A stretch of DNA of 64,000 bases from Desulfosudis oleivorans (GTDB lineage Bacteria; Desulfobacterota; Desulfobacteria; Desulfobacterales; SURF-7): contig DYJC01000008.1 of NCBI GenBank assembly GCA_020723305.1, positions 1 to 64,000 of the forward strand. The letters are read 5' to 3'. The notes under the pieces were generated by a model. It did not search any database. It was not told where the DNA came from and was given only the letters and a program-made list of their open reading frames with translations. Shown piece by piece: positions 7,303 through 16,864 of the stretch (position 1 is the first letter of the stretch; each line of letters starts with the position of its first letter). Position numbers and translations under genes: made by a program.

Positions 7303-8250
7303 GTGAAGAATTCATGGGATAAATTGATCCAGGGTATCCGGGAAAAAGATATCCGTGCCATGGCACGACTGATCACCCGTGTCGAGAACCGGGAGGACGG
7401 CTGGAAAACAGCGATGACGGAAATCTATCCCCTTACCGGGAAAGCCCGGGTATTCGGCATCACAGGTTCACCGGGTGCCGGCAAAAGTACGCTGACCTGT
7501 GAAATCGCTAGAGAGCTTGCAGATAGAGGGCACACCGTCGGTATTATCGCAGTGGATCCTTCCAGCCCCTTCAGCGGCGGCGCCTTGCTGGGTGATCGGT
7601 TGAGAATGCAGCAGATATTTACGATAAAAGAGATCTATATCAGGTCCATGGCAACCCGGGGAATGCTGGGAGGATTGTGTCAGGCTGCCCGTGATGTGAT
7701 CCGGATCATGGATGCATTCGGAAAGGACGTTATTCTGATTGAAACGGTCGGGGTCGGACAGGATGAAATCGAAATCGTAAAAACCGCAGACCGGGTAATG
7801 GTTGTCTGCATACCAGGCATGGGAGACGGAATTCAGGCCATCAAAGCCGGTGTCATGGAGATCGCGGATCTGTATGTCATCAACAAGGCTGACAAACCCG
7901 GTGCTGATGAGGTTGAGGCGGATATTCAGGCGATGCTTTCACTATCCTCTGATTTAGAGTGTGTTGCCCCGCCCGTATTACAGACATCTGCCCTGAAAAA
8001 GCAGGGAATCCTGGAACTGGTTTCCGCCCTTCTGGAAAACCCTGCGGATACAAAAAAACAGAAAGTCAAAGAGGAGATCCGCATCAAGGAAGAGATCCTT
8101 TCCCTCATGGAAAGGGAAGTGTTTCGACAGGTTCGCAGTGTGTGGGAAAACGAGGGATCGCTGCTGGATTCAGTTTCCCAGGTGATGCAGAAAACCAGTG
8201 ACCCCTATACAATTGTAAAACAGATGCTGCTGAATCACAAACACCGGTGA
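7303..8250 (+). CDS. meaB: MeaB/ArgK-type GTPase, mutase chaperone
   Basis: A 315-residue G3E-family GTPase. The Walker A loop GSPGAGKST is at residues 55-63, followed by VDPSSPFSGGALLGDRLRM, a characteristic MeaB segment, then ETVGVGQDE (Walker B/switch) and NKAD (base recognition). MeaB proteins protect B12 mutases from inactivation and gate cofactor loading. Its place 19 bp after the mutase large-subunit gene fits that job. The start is a GTG after AAAAAGGAT. All GTPase motifs are intact. Confidence 0.92.
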   Translation: MKNSWDKLIQGIREKDIRAMARLITRVENREDGWKTAMTEIYPLTGKARVFGITGSPGAGKSTLTCEIARELADRGHTVGIIAVDPSSPFSGGALLGDRLRMQQIFTIKEIYIRSMATRGMLGGLCQAARDVIRIMDAFGKDVILIETVGVGQDEIEIVKTADRVMVVCIPGMGDGIQAIKAGVMEIADLYVINKADKPGADEVEADIQAMLSLSSDLECVAPPVLQTSALKKQGILELVSALLENPADTKKQKVKEEIRIKEEILSLMEREVFRQVRSVWENEGSLLDSVSQVMQKTSDPYTIVKQMLLNHKHR

Positions 8251-8272
8251 TTCAAGAAAAGGAGCGAAAGCA

Positions 8273-9646
8273 ATGACAGAGATGGCAATGGGAATGACCC
8301 GACGACTGGCTGAATTTATTGTAAACACAAATGATTCCAAAATCACCCCGGAGATTTATGAACACGCGAAAACGGCATTTCTGGACTGGCTGGGGGTCAC
8401 CATCGCCGGCAAGGATGATCCTATGATAGAAAGGCTGATGGCCTACGCGAACGCGATGGGTGGAAATCCTCAGGCAACCATCATCGGTTATGACATGAAA
8501 ATGAGCGTTGACCAGGCAGCCCTGATCAACGGCACTTCTTCTCATGTTCTGGATTATGATGATACCCTGGTATCCTTTCTGGGTCACCCCTCTGTCACCC
8601 TTTTTCCTTCCCTTCTGGCTCTCTCGGAATGGCATGGCAAAAACGGCCGGGACTTTTTGACTGCTTATCTCGTCGGACTTCAGATTGGCGGCACCATTGG
8701 GGTTTGTGCAGGCCTGGATCACTACATGGCCGGATGGCATGCAACATCGACACTGGGACACCTTGCATCGGCAGCAGGATGTGCAAAACTCTTGGCGCTG
8801 AATGTAAAAGAGACACAGAATGCTCTTGGGATCGCCGCCACACAGTCATCGGGATTAAAACGGGTTTTCGGTACCATGTGCAAGCCCTTTCATGCAGGAA
8901 GATCCTCCCAGGCCGGATTGATGTCCGCTATTCTGGCCGGAAATGGCTTCACCAGTGCTGAAGATATTCTGGAAGGACCGCAGGGATTTTTTCAGGTTCT
9001 AAAGGGAAAGGTCAATGAAGATGTTCTGGGCCTGCTGGGTCTTGGATGGGATGTCGTAAACATTTCCCAAAAATATCATGCATCCTGCCACGCCACCCAT
9101 TCTCCCCTGGAAGCTGCCCTTGAAATCATCCATTCGGAAAAAATCCCCCTCGAAACCATCAATAAAATCACCATTCGATCATCCAAAATGGCCCTTGATG
9201 CGGCTGGAAAAGAAACGCCTTCCACTGGCCTTGAAGGCAAATTCAGCATTCCTTATTGTGTGGCCAATGCACTTCTGCGAGGAGAAACCGGCACCCAGGC
9301 ATTCACGGATGAAAAGGTCAATCAATCTGAAATCAAGGCATTGATGCAGAAAATAAAGGTTGTTTTGGACCCGGGTAAAACCGCTCTGGAAGCGCATGTT
9401 GACGTTGAAACAAAAGAGGGAAGAAAGTACAGCGGTTTTTCCGATATTCTCCAGCAGATCCCGCCGCTATCAATTAAAAAAGACCGGGTGGGGAAAAAAT
9501 TCATAGACCTTTGCGAAAGCTATCTGTCCAGGAAAAAAGCAGAACAGATATTTCAAAAGGTTCAAACCCTGGAAAAAATCAACAACATGAAACAGATTGC
9601 GGAAGAGTTGTCGTCACCGGAAAGCAGAAGGAAAAGTCATGAGTAA
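8273..9646 (+). CDS. MmgE/PrpD family protein
   Basis: A 457-residue member of the MmgE/PrpD superfamily, which includes 2-methylcitrate dehydratase and cis-aconitate decarboxylase. Family hallmarks are FLDWLGVTIAGKDDP near residue 40, the HVLDYDDTL block, GWHATSTLGHLASAAG and the KPFHAGRSSQAGL segment. The substrate is not predictable by eye. Inside a fumarate-addition cluster it might handle a branched di- or tricarboxylate, or act in recycling propionyl units. A good AAAGGAGC site precedes the ATG, and its end overlaps the activase start by 8 bp. A second homologue lies at 47243-48610, also beside a GRE. Confidence 0.85.
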   Translation: MTEMAMGMTRRLAEFIVNTNDSKITPEIYEHAKTAFLDWLGVTIAGKDDPMIERLMAYANAMGGNPQATIIGYDMKMSVDQAALINGTSSHVLDYDDTLVSFLGHPSVTLFPSLLALSEWHGKNGRDFLTAYLVGLQIGGTIGVCAGLDHYMAGWHATSTLGHLASAAGCAKLLALNVKETQNALGIAATQSSGLKRVFGTMCKPFHAGRSSQAGLMSAILAGNGFTSAEDILEGPQGFFQVLKGKVNEDVLGLLGLGWDVVNISQKYHASCHATHSPLEAALEIIHSEKIPLETINKITIRSSKMALDAAGKETPSTGLEGKFSIPYCVANALLRGETGTQAFTDEKVNQSEIKALMQKIKVVLDPGKTALEAHVDVETKEGRKYSGFSDILQQIPPLSIKKDRVGKKFIDLCESYLSRKKAEQIFQKVQTLEKINNMKQIAEELSSPESRRKSHE

Positions 9647-10619
9647 ACAGATTCTCATCACTGAAATTCAACGGTTTGCGGTGAACGATGGGCCGGGGTT
9701 TCGAACCAATGTTTTCCTGAAGGGTTGCCCCTTGCAATGCCGGTGGTGTCACAACCCGGAAACTATGGGCGAACTTCCGGATATTTATTGGAAAAGAAGG
9801 CTCTGTGTTCAATGCGGCGAGTGTATGGATGTCTGCCCGAATTCGGCGATCAATCCGCCGACGCCACCGGATGTAACGCGAATGCCGGAATCCGGTTATC
9901 AAAAAATCATACGCGCCCGGTGCGATCTCTGCATGAACTGTATAAAAGCCTGCCAATACGGGGCGCTCAGTATTGTGGGCAAACCCATGTCCACTGAAGA
10001 GATTCTGGAAGAGGTGGAAAAAGACCGACCATTTTATAATAATTCCGGCGGAGGGATGACTCTGAGCGGCGGCGAGCCGACTGCCCATGCGGATTTTTCA
10101 ATTGAGCTTCTCAGCCTGGCCAAACAGAAGGGAATCCATACCTGCCTGGATACAAACGGTTTCTGCAGTTGGACAGCCATTCAACAGATGATTGAACATG
10201 TCGATATTGTCCTGTTTGACCTGAAACATATTGACGCTGCAAACCATCAGAAAAAAACCGGTGTGAGCAACATCATGATTCTGAAAAATCTATCCCGGCT
10301 TTCTGAAACCGGAAAAGAGATATGGGTGCGCATCCCGGTCATCCCGGGTTTTAACGACACCATCGACTTCCATATCCGTACTGCTGAATTTTTGTCCAAT
10401 CTTCCCGGAACAGTCAGCCGGGTTGATCTCCTGGCCTATCACAACTGGTGTCAGGACAAGTATGACTGGCTGGGCATGGACTGGAATATGAAGGAAGTAG
10501 AGGCAACAGAGCCATCCTTTCTGGAAATCCCGGCAGACATTTATCGGGAAAAAGGATTTACGGCAACCGTCGGAGGTTCAGGGTTTGAGTCCCCTGAGAA
10601 AATGGTCAAATCACAATAG
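9639..10619 (+). CDS. assD: Glycyl radical enzyme activase (AssD/BssD type)
   Basis: A 326-residue radical SAM enzyme that would install the glycyl radical on the GRE at 10934. GCPLQCRWC gives the CX3CX2C site (Cys30, Cys34, Cys37) for the SAM-binding [4Fe-4S] cluster. An inserted ferredoxin-like domain has two further four-Cys sets (Cys56/59/62/66 and Cys95/98/101/105), as in activases of benzylsuccinate, glycerol dehydratase and similar GREs. The start ATG overlaps the PrpD stop; a longer in-frame start would overlap by 50 bp and lacks a better ribosome site. The order activase - small subunit - GRE mirrors bssDCA. Confidence 0.92.
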   Translation: MSKQILITEIQRFAVNDGPGFRTNVFLKGCPLQCRWCHNPETMGELPDIYWKRRLCVQCGECMDVCPNSAINPPTPPDVTRMPESGYQKIIRARCDLCMNCIKACQYGALSIVGKPMSTEEILEEVEKDRPFYNNSGGGMTLSGGEPTAHADFSIELLSLAKQKGIHTCLDTNGFCSWTAIQQMIEHVDIVLFDLKHIDAANHQKKTGVSNIMILKNLSRLSETGKEIWVRIPVIPGFNDTIDFHIRTAEFLSNLPGTVSRVDLLAYHNWCQDKYDWLGMDWNMKEVEATEPSFLEIPADIYREKGFTATVGGSGFESPEKMVKSQ

Positions 10620-10706
10620 CCCTGATGAAAACAGGTGTGTTGAAGTACGGATTCCATGAACACCGGGGGAAAATCCCCTAAGATCATCCCACAGGAGGTG
10701 AATAAA

Positions 10707-10871
10707 ATGACAACATGTGAAAATTGTAAACGCTTTTTCCCTTTGGAAGACAACCCGGAAAAAGGAGATTGTGTACAACGCGTCGTGGACCCCAGACAGG
10801 CTTATTACAAGTCGAAACCCGTTAATGCAGGTGATGATGCAGTTTCCTGTTCTTCATTTCAGAAAAAATAA
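10707..10871 (+). CDS. assC: Small Cys-rich GRE subunit (BssC/AssC-like)
   Basis: A 54-residue protein with four cysteines at positions 4, 7, 22 and 48 (CX2C...C...C). The BssB/BssC small subunits of benzylsuccinate synthase have this pattern and a HiPIP-like fold holding one [4Fe-4S] cluster. It follows a strong AGGAGGTG ribosome site, and an upstream in-frame start would add an unneeded 17 residues. It lies between activase and catalytic subunit, where bssC lies. The predicted role is structural: binding the large subunit and tuning activation. The small size is normal for this family. Confidence 0.82.
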   Translation: MTTCENCKRFFPLEDNPEKGDCVQRVVDPRQAYYKSKPVNAGDDAVSCSSFQKK

Positions 10872-10933
10872 AGAACAGGATCAACCTTTAGGGTACACGT
10901 TAAAAAAAACCGTCTTAATGGAAGGAGATAACC

Positions 10934-13444
10934 ATGGCAAAGGCAGCAATAGCAGATAGAAGCGTGAAGGAGTTCGAAGAAAAACAGGAGTGGTGGTGGG
11001 CAGCGGAAAAAAAGCGTTCAAGCCGGCTGGATTATCTGAGAAAAGCCATATGGAAAAAAGGCGCCATCGGCGGCTTGTATGCCCCGGGAGTGAAAACCGA
11101 CCTGGAAAGGGCGGTATTGCAGACGCAAAAGGCCAGAGAGCTGGAGTTTTCGCCGGATCCTTATGTGATCAAATTTGCAAAGATGCTTGCCCATGTGCTG
11201 GATAACAAGTCCATCTTCATCACAGACCATGCCCAGCTTGTGGGGTATACCGGAAGTCTTCCCCATACCATTGCCTGGGATCCCAGTTGCGCTTCTATTC
11301 TAAATGAAGAAGTATATAACGATCCTACGGCGATTCCTGACCCTGCTGAAAAAAGTCAGCAGATCATCCGGGATGTGAACAACTACTGGATCGGAAAATC
11401 GGATCTGGACAAGATGATGCCCATCTTTGATATGGAAGATCTGATGAAGATGCTTTCCGGTTCTATCGGGTGGGGCGTGCCGCTCGCCCGCGGCGGATAT
11501 TCCAGCAAGGATTATGAATATATCATGACCGGAAAACGGGCCTTTCAGGCAATTATTGATGAGCTGAGCCAAAAAATCGATGAGGCGGATGAACAGACCC
11601 ATGCACCTGGCGCAACACCGGATACCACCCGGATGTATGACAAGATCAACAACTGGGAAGCCATGAAGATCACGCTGGAGGCCGGCATCCGGATTGCAAA
11701 ACGCTATGCCAGGCTAGCCGGGATCATGGCTGAACATTTCGAAGAAGACACTATAAGAAGAGAAGAACTTCTCAAGATCGCCGAAACCTGTGAGCGGGTG
11801 CCGGCTTATCCTCCCCGGACACTTCAGGAATCTCTTCAATATGATATCTTTATACAGATGATGAGCCGGACCGAAGCGATAGAAGGTGCCTGGCCTTCGA
11901 GACCGGACTACTATCACGGCCCCTACTATAATAAGGATGTGAATATTGATAAATCTCTTACAAAAGAAGAAGCCATTGATCTTCTCGGCGAATTTTTGAT
12001 CCGTGCAGCAGAAGTCTGCCAATTCAAGCCAAAATGGTCCCGGGAAGGACTTCAGGGGATTGACGGCACCTGGGTCTGGACCATCGGGGGTGTGGACAAG
12101 GATGGACGCGATGCATGCAATGATATGACCATTGCTCTGATGCAGGCAGCCAGGCTGGTCAGAGTCGCCAACCCGACATTCGGTTTCCGTTGGCATCCAA
12201 AAGTAAAGGATGAGGTCATGCGGGAGATTTTTGAATGCCTGCGCCAGGGACTGGGATACCCCAATCTACGGCATGATCCGATTCTGATCGCCAATACCAT
12301 GCACTGGTATGGTCATCCCATTGAAGAAGCCAGACTCTGGTGCAATCAGGCTTGCCTTTCTCCATGCCCGCCGACCAAACACGGTTTTCAACCCATGCGC
12401 ATGGCCAATGCCACGGCCAACTGTGCAAAGATTATCGAGTATGTAATGACCAATGGATATGACCCTGTCGTGAACATGCAGGTTGGAGCGGAAACCGGCG
12501 ATGTAACATCCTTTAAAAACTTTGAAGAGTTTTTCGAAGCCTGGGAAAAACAGATGAAAACGATTTTCAGTATCCTGGTTCGTGCGGTAAACCGGGCCAG
12601 AACCCTGGCACCGAATCTCACACCCAGGCCTTACCTGTCCGCTTTATCCGAACGCTCCATTGAAAGCGGCATGGACACATTGACACCCTCCCTGGAACGG
12701 GGGAATGCATGGATTACGGCATTTACATGGGTGGAAAATATCGACAGCCTTGCCGCCGTCAAAAAACTGGTCTTTGAGGATAAAAAATACACCATGGCGG
12801 AACTCAAAAACGCTATTGATAAAAACTGGGAAGGCTATGAGCAGATGCGTCTTGATTTTGTCAGGAATGCGCCCAAGTGGGGGAATGATGATAATTATGT
12901 GGATGACATCATGGTTCGATGCCTCAAAGCAGCGGCAAAATTTTCAAAAGAGCTGAAATGCCCTTCGGGTAACAACTGGCCGATACTTCCGGAAAATGTC
13001 AGCGGTAACATCCATTATGCCAACATTGTCGGCGCTCTTCCGAATGGCAGAAGACTTGGAGATGCATTATATGACGGCGGCATCTCTCCGGGACCCGGTC
13101 TGGACAAGAAAGGCCCGACAGCCGTCCTCAAGTCCTGCGGTAAGATCAATCATATCACGGACGGCAGGGCTTTCCTGTTGAACCAGCGGTTATCGCCTTC
13201 TCAGCTTGCCGGAGAAAAAGGATATCAACTCTGGAAAGCCTATATGCGAACCTGGGCGGATCTGGAACTGGATCATATTCAGTTTAATGTGGTGGATGAC
13301 TCCACACTGAGAGCCGCGCAGAAAGATCCGGAAAAATACCAGGAGGTCATTGTCCGGGTTGCCGGATACAGTGCTCATTTTGTGGATATCAGCCGAAAAA
13401 CTCAGGACAACATCATTCAGCGGACAGTTCAGGGGCTGGGATAA
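10934..13444 (+). CDS. assA: Fumarate-adding glycyl radical enzyme, catalytic subunit (alkylsuccinate synthase type)
   Basis: An 836-residue GRE of the X-succinate synthase family (BssA, AssA/MasD, NmsA). The active-site block NQACLSPCPPTKHG sets Cys474 as the thiyl radical residue; Arg489, 15 residues on, matches BssA Arg508, which binds fumarate. The glycyl radical loop VRVAGYSAHF places Gly811, 25 residues from the C-terminus. The second Cys of the CX3C (Cys478) is also family-typical. The alkane rather than aromatic assignment rests on neighbours (mutase, MeaB, decarboxylase), which match the known alkylsuccinate route and not the toluene route. The ATG follows GGAAGGAGAT. A different hydrocarbon substrate remains possible. 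Confidence 0.9.
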   Translation: MAKAAIADRSVKEFEEKQEWWWAAEKKRSSRLDYLRKAIWKKGAIGGLYAPGVKTDLERAVLQTQKARELEFSPDPYVIKFAKMLAHVLDNKSIFITDHAQLVGYTGSLPHTIAWDPSCASILNEEVYNDPTAIPDPAEKSQQIIRDVNNYWIGKSDLDKMMPIFDMEDLMKMLSGSIGWGVPLARGGYSSKDYEYIMTGKRAFQAIIDELSQKIDEADEQTHAPGATPDTTRMYDKINNWEAMKITLEAGIRIAKRYARLAGIMAEHFEEDTIRREELLKIAETCERVPAYPPRTLQESLQYDIFIQMMSRTEAIEGAWPSRPDYYHGPYYNKDVNIDKSLTKEEAIDLLGEFLIRAAEVCQFKPKWSREGLQGIDGTWVWTIGGVDKDGRDACNDMTIALMQAARLVRVANPTFGFRWHPKVKDEVMREIFECLRQGLGYPNLRHDPILIANTMHWYGHPIEEARLWCNQACLSPCPPTKHGFQPMRMANATANCAKIIEYVMTNGYDPVVNMQVGAETGDVTSFKNFEEFFEAWEKQMKTIFSILVRAVNRARTLAPNLTPRPYLSALSERSIESGMDTLTPSLERGNAWITAFTWVENIDSLAAVKKLVFEDKKYTMAELKNAIDKNWEGYEQMRLDFVRNAPKWGNDDNYVDDIMVRCLKAAAKFSKELKCPSGNNWPILPENVSGNIHYANIVGALPNGRRLGDALYDGGISPGPGLDKKGPTAVLKSCGKINHITDGRAFLLNQRLSPSQLAGEKGYQLWKAYMRTWADLELDHIQFNVVDDSTLRAAQKDPEKYQEVIVRVAGYSAHFVDISRKTQDNIIQRTVQGLG

Positions 13445-13547
13445 CGGAACGGATTTTTGCATGCTTTTTTCATGGACAACCTTCAGCCCTGATCTGGAAG
13501 AAGGATCAGGGCTGCAAACCAAAAAATCCAGAGGGGAGATGATACCC

Positions 13548-13904
13548 ATGTCACGAAGAGAAGAAAAACGAAAGGCATATGCCGGCATCCTGATGCCGCA
13601 AAAACATGAAAGCAATGCTGCGCCTCCCAAAAAAACGGATAAGCTGTGTGGAACATGCACCAACTACTCTGAAAGTTCCTGGTCCAGCGATGGAAGGGGT
13701 TCCTGCAAATATTTGAAACTCGGTTCAGATATCACCCAACGCCCGCCGGTTTATGTTTTTGAAGGGAAGGAAGGATACCTGACCAGGACACTCGCTGATG
13801 CTTCCACTTGTGAGCATTATCAAAAAATGAAAATGATCGACAAGGACGGATACGAATGCAGTGATCCGACATTTCGCCGGTCTATCCGGCAATTTCAGGA
13901 ATAA
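13548..13904 (+). CDS. Second Cys-rich GRE subunit (BssB/MasE-like)
   Basis: A 118-residue protein with CGTC, then single cysteines: Cys34, Cys37, Cys53, Cys88, the CX2C-C-C layout of HiPIP-like GRE small subunits. It is longer than BssB as I remember it because of a basic N-terminal tail (MSRREEKRKAY) and a C-terminal extension after the last Cys. I chose the ATG at 13548, eight bases after GAGGGGAG; an earlier in-frame start overlaps the GRE gene. It follows the catalytic subunit directly, as bssB follows bssA. The role is likely stabilising or gating the active site during activation. Confidence 0.75.
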   Translation: MSRREEKRKAYAGILMPQKHESNAAPPKKTDKLCGTCTNYSESSWSSDGRGSCKYLKLGSDITQRPPVYVFEGKEGYLTRTLADASTCEHYQKMKMIDKDGYECSDPTFRRSIRQFQE

Positions 13905-13962
13905 GCAGTGATGTTGACGTAAAAGACACCCTGGACAAGGCAACCCGAAAAAGGAGAAAATT

Positions 13963-14178
13963 ATGAAATGTATTGAATGTGGCCATGATGCACCATTGGC
14001 AAACTTCCGCTACCTGTATAATGCCCGGATTGATGCTTCCATCAGCATCCGGCAGTGCACAAACTGTGAAGAGTGGCTGGCAGTAGATGAGTTAAAGGGC
14101 ATTGTAACACAGAAAATAACTCAAGGGGATGCACCATGGGGAAAATCCGCCGGCATTGAAGGTCTTGCCGCTGATTAA
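13963..14178 (+). CDS. Small zinc-ribbon-like protein of the GRE cluster
   Basis: A 71-residue protein with two CX2C pairs (Cys3/Cys6 and Cys32/Cys35) about 25 residues apart, a zinc-ribbon or rubredoxin-like layout. It differs from the two HiPIP-like subunits. Clusters for (1-methylalkyl)succinate synthase carry an extra small gene (masB), and this may be its counterpart, but I cannot confirm homology by eye. An AAAAAGGAG site precedes the ATG. A metal-binding accessory or electron-transfer role is inferred. Confidence 0.65.
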   Translation: MKCIECGHDAPLANFRYLYNARIDASISIRQCTNCEEWLAVDELKGIVTQKITQGDAPWGKSAGIEGLAAD

Positions 14179-14252
14179 AATCGGAAGCGCCAAAAAGAAC
14201 TTTTCTTTTAAACCGCCGAAAGCCTTGAACAACTTGATAAAATGGAAACAGA

Positions 14253-15104
14253 ATGAATCGTGAAACCACAAAATTGGCTGTTCCGGAACCGGACCCACAT
14301 TTTTTTCTTTCGGAAGATGTGATTGAAAGCATGAACCGGATACGCCTTCTTTCAGACCGCCATCCTGTGAATGTTCTGATTGCCGGCAAACAGGGATGCG
14401 GAAAGTCAACTATGGTCAGGCAGTTTGCTGCCAGAAACAACCGTCCCCTTGCCACCTTCCAGATCGGTATGCTTTCCGAACCCGGACAGTTGTTTGGAGA
14501 GCATGCCCTGAAAGACGGAGAAACCTATTACCGGAAATTTCTGTTTCCGGATGCGATCCGGACAAAAGGCTGCATCATCCACCTGGAAGAGATCAACCGG
14601 CCGGAACATCCCAAGGCCCTAAACATGCTGTTTTCCGTTCTGTCGGAGGACAGGAGCATCTATACGGATGAACTGGGACATATCCGGGTTGCCGATAATG
14701 TTGTCTTTTTTGCTACCCTGAATGAAGGAGATGAGTTTGTGGGAACCGAGATGCTGGATGCGGCTCTTCGGGACCGGTTTTATGTAACCCTCCTTGATTA
14801 TCTGCCCCGTGAGGTGGAAACCAGGGTTCTTTGTCTCAAAACCGGAATCGATGAAGCAGACGCTCTGACCATTGTCAATGTCGCCAATCAGCTTCGGGAG
14901 AATACACGGGAACCCATTGTCGTATCCACCCGTCATACATTAATGATCGCGGAAATGATCTCTGTCGGAGCCGGTATCGAAAAAGCATTTTCCATCAGCC
15001 TCCAGATCAGCCTGGATATGCTTGAATCGATCTTGCTGTCTCTTCATGTTGAAACCAAAAAAACAAAAAGCAGTTATCATGGCCAAACCTATCAGCGCTA
15101 TTAA
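14253..15104 (+). CDS. MoxR-family AAA+ ATPase (BssE-like)
   Basis: A 283-residue AAA+ ATPase of the MoxR/NorQ type. The Walker A loop is GKQGCGKST (residues 45-53), Walker B is IIHLEEINRP, and the sensor region includes FFATLNEGDEF and ALRDRFYV. BssE, a protein of this kind, is a regular member of fumarate-addition operons. MoxR ATPases work with a VWA-domain partner, here the next gene, in remodelling or metal insertion. The ribosome site is weak. Its 3' end is followed by, or slightly overlaps, the VWA gene depending on that gene's start. Confidence 0.85.
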   Translation: MNRETTKLAVPEPDPHFFLSEDVIESMNRIRLLSDRHPVNVLIAGKQGCGKSTMVRQFAARNNRPLATFQIGMLSEPGQLFGEHALKDGETYYRKFLFPDAIRTKGCIIHLEEINRPEHPKALNMLFSVLSEDRSIYTDELGHIRVADNVVFFATLNEGDEFVGTEMLDAALRDRFYVTLLDYLPREVETRVLCLKTGIDEADALTIVNVANQLRENTREPIVVSTRHTLMIAEMISVGAGIEKAFSISLQISLDMLESILLSLHVETKKTKSSYHGQTYQRY

Positions 15105-16863
15105 CATGGATCCGGTTATTTCAAGGAGCTGCTCCGATTCCCTTTTCCCTGTCATGACTTCCGGAAAAGCAAATCACTCTTCGGACTCATTCCATCCAAC
15201 CGGGATTTCAACTTACTGGAGAAAAAATATCTCTTTCCGGGAATCTCTTGAACTCGCCAATCTGCTTAGGGCCCTGCAAAAAATCGCAGGCCACATAGGG
15301 GATAACATCGGCCGAATCGAATATACCGGGATGTCTTCTACTTCTGATTCATCCATCCGGATCAATCCTGAACTGGTCATGGGGAGCTATCCAATTCCAT
15401 CCGATCGGGTTGATTTTGTGATCGGTCTTGTTGTTCATGAGGCTTTTCATAAAATAAAGTGGTCGGATCATGTATGGAAACTTCTCGAACCTGCCATGAA
15501 AAAAATGTCTCCGATCCAGCAGGTTATTTTTCAGCGGGTCGTTTTTACCGGAGAAGATATCTATATTGACCAAATCTCGAATCAGACTGTTTTCGGATTG
15601 TACACAGAGATTGCCAGAAAAAAAGAGATGGCTGCCCTGAACCGAGAAATCCCCTCCAAACGATCTTCCCTGGATGAGTTGTTGCTTTTCTGGTGGGCCA
15701 GGCAGTTCCGGTGTATTCTCAATCGGGAACAAAGACCCGAATATGAAAATCTTCTTTTCCAACTAAAGCAACTGTCGGATGAGGTATTTCAGACAAACAA
15801 TCTGTTTGCCGGCATTGCAGAAAAATGCCGGAAACGAACTCTCTTGTTTCTGGATACCTGGGAACAGATCAAAAAGCCCATTCAGGAACTCTTTGTTTAT
15901 AAAAAGCAGTTATACTGGTTTCATACCCTCGAAATACCTTTGGGCAAAAAAAGCCAACCGGACAGTAAAATAAAAATAACCGGACTTTTACCGCCTCAAC
16001 TGGTCCGGGAGATCCAAACCAATCTGGCGATGGATACCGTCGATATCACTCCGCTCATCCAGTCGGTTGTCGGATTTGATAATGATACTGTTGCTCCCAT
16101 GTCCAGATGGGATTTTAGCATTCCATCCCACCCTGTGATAGACAAAAGAATGGTCAGTAGGTTGAAAGCGATTTTCCAGCATTATGCGGCGCGAAAAAAA
16201 GTTACAAACCGTGGATTGGTAAGCGGCAGAATTGATCAGAGGCGCCTGTATCGCGTGCCGGTAACTGGAAGATGTTTCAAAGAGGTTGAACAGATTCCAA
16301 GCCTTGACTGGAGTGTTTTACTCCTGATGGATGCCAGCGGTTCCATGCAGGGAAGCAAATGGAAAATGGTGGAAAGTACGGTAGCCAATATCCATAAGGC
16401 TCTTTCCGGCTACAGCAACCGTCTGAGTGCTTTTGCTTATTTTGAGGTAAACGGAATCTGCATGATTTCCAGGCTGCTCAAAGATAACAGGCTATTGTCC
16501 GTGCCGCCTTCCGGGCAGACTGCTTCCGGTCAGGCGATCATCGCAGCAGGAATGATGATGCCGGAAAAAACCAAAAACAAGATCATGATCCATGTGACGG
16601 ACGGAGAATCCAATTTCGGGTGTGATGTTTCCTTTGGGATTGATTTCTGCAAACAAAAAAAAATTAACTTGATCACATTGGGCTGCGGCTATAAAAACAA
16701 AAAGATTATGGAAGAGCAATACAGACATGCGATCCAGTTTGTCGATCATTTCCAGCAGCTTCCCCGTGCTGTCGAAAGACTGTTCAAATGGACGTTTCTG
16801 TATGGCAACCTGCAATCATTCAAAAGTCCTTCCCTGAAAACCACGGATGGAAAAGGAGTGTAA
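15079..16863 (+). CDS. VWA-domain protein partner of the MoxR ATPase
   Basis: About 594 residues. The C-terminal third is a von Willebrand A domain with a MIDAS motif, DASGSMQGS (Asp near 418). The N-terminal half has HEAFH at 120-124, an HExxH metal site typical of VWA-linked metallopeptidase-like proteins. MoxR/VWA pairs such as CbbQ-CbbO, NorQ-NorD and RavA-ViaA remodel or activate metalloenzymes, so this pair may service the GRE or its activase. The start is uncertain: the ATG at 15079 has no clear ribosome site, and TTG (15022) and ATG (15046) are upstream options that overlap the ATPase gene more. Confidence 0.72.
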   Translation: MAKPISAINMDPVISRSCSDSLFPVMTSGKANHSSDSFHPTGISTYWRKNISFRESLELANLLRALQKIAGHIGDNIGRIEYTGMSSTSDSSIRINPELVMGSYPIPSDRVDFVIGLVVHEAFHKIKWSDHVWKLLEPAMKKMSPIQQVIFQRVVFTGEDIYIDQISNQTVFGLYTEIARKKEMAALNREIPSKRSSLDELLLFWWARQFRCILNREQRPEYENLLFQLKQLSDEVFQTNNLFAGIAEKCRKRTLLFLDTWEQIKKPIQELFVYKKQLYWFHTLEIPLGKKSQPDSKIKITGLLPPQLVREIQTNLAMDTVDITPLIQSVVGFDNDTVAPMSRWDFSIPSHPVIDKRMVSRLKAIFQHYAARKKVTNRGLVSGRIDQRRLYRVPVTGRCFKEVEQIPSLDWSVLLLMDASGSMQGSKWKMVESTVANIHKALSGYSNRLSAFAYFEVNGICMISRLLKDNRLLSVPPSGQTASGQAIIAAGMMMPEKTKNKIMIHVTDGESNFGCDVSFGIDFCKQKKINLITLGCGYKNKKIMEEQYRHAIQFVDHFQQLPRAVERLFKWTFLYGNLQSFKSPSLKTTDGKGV

Positions 16864-16864
16864 C

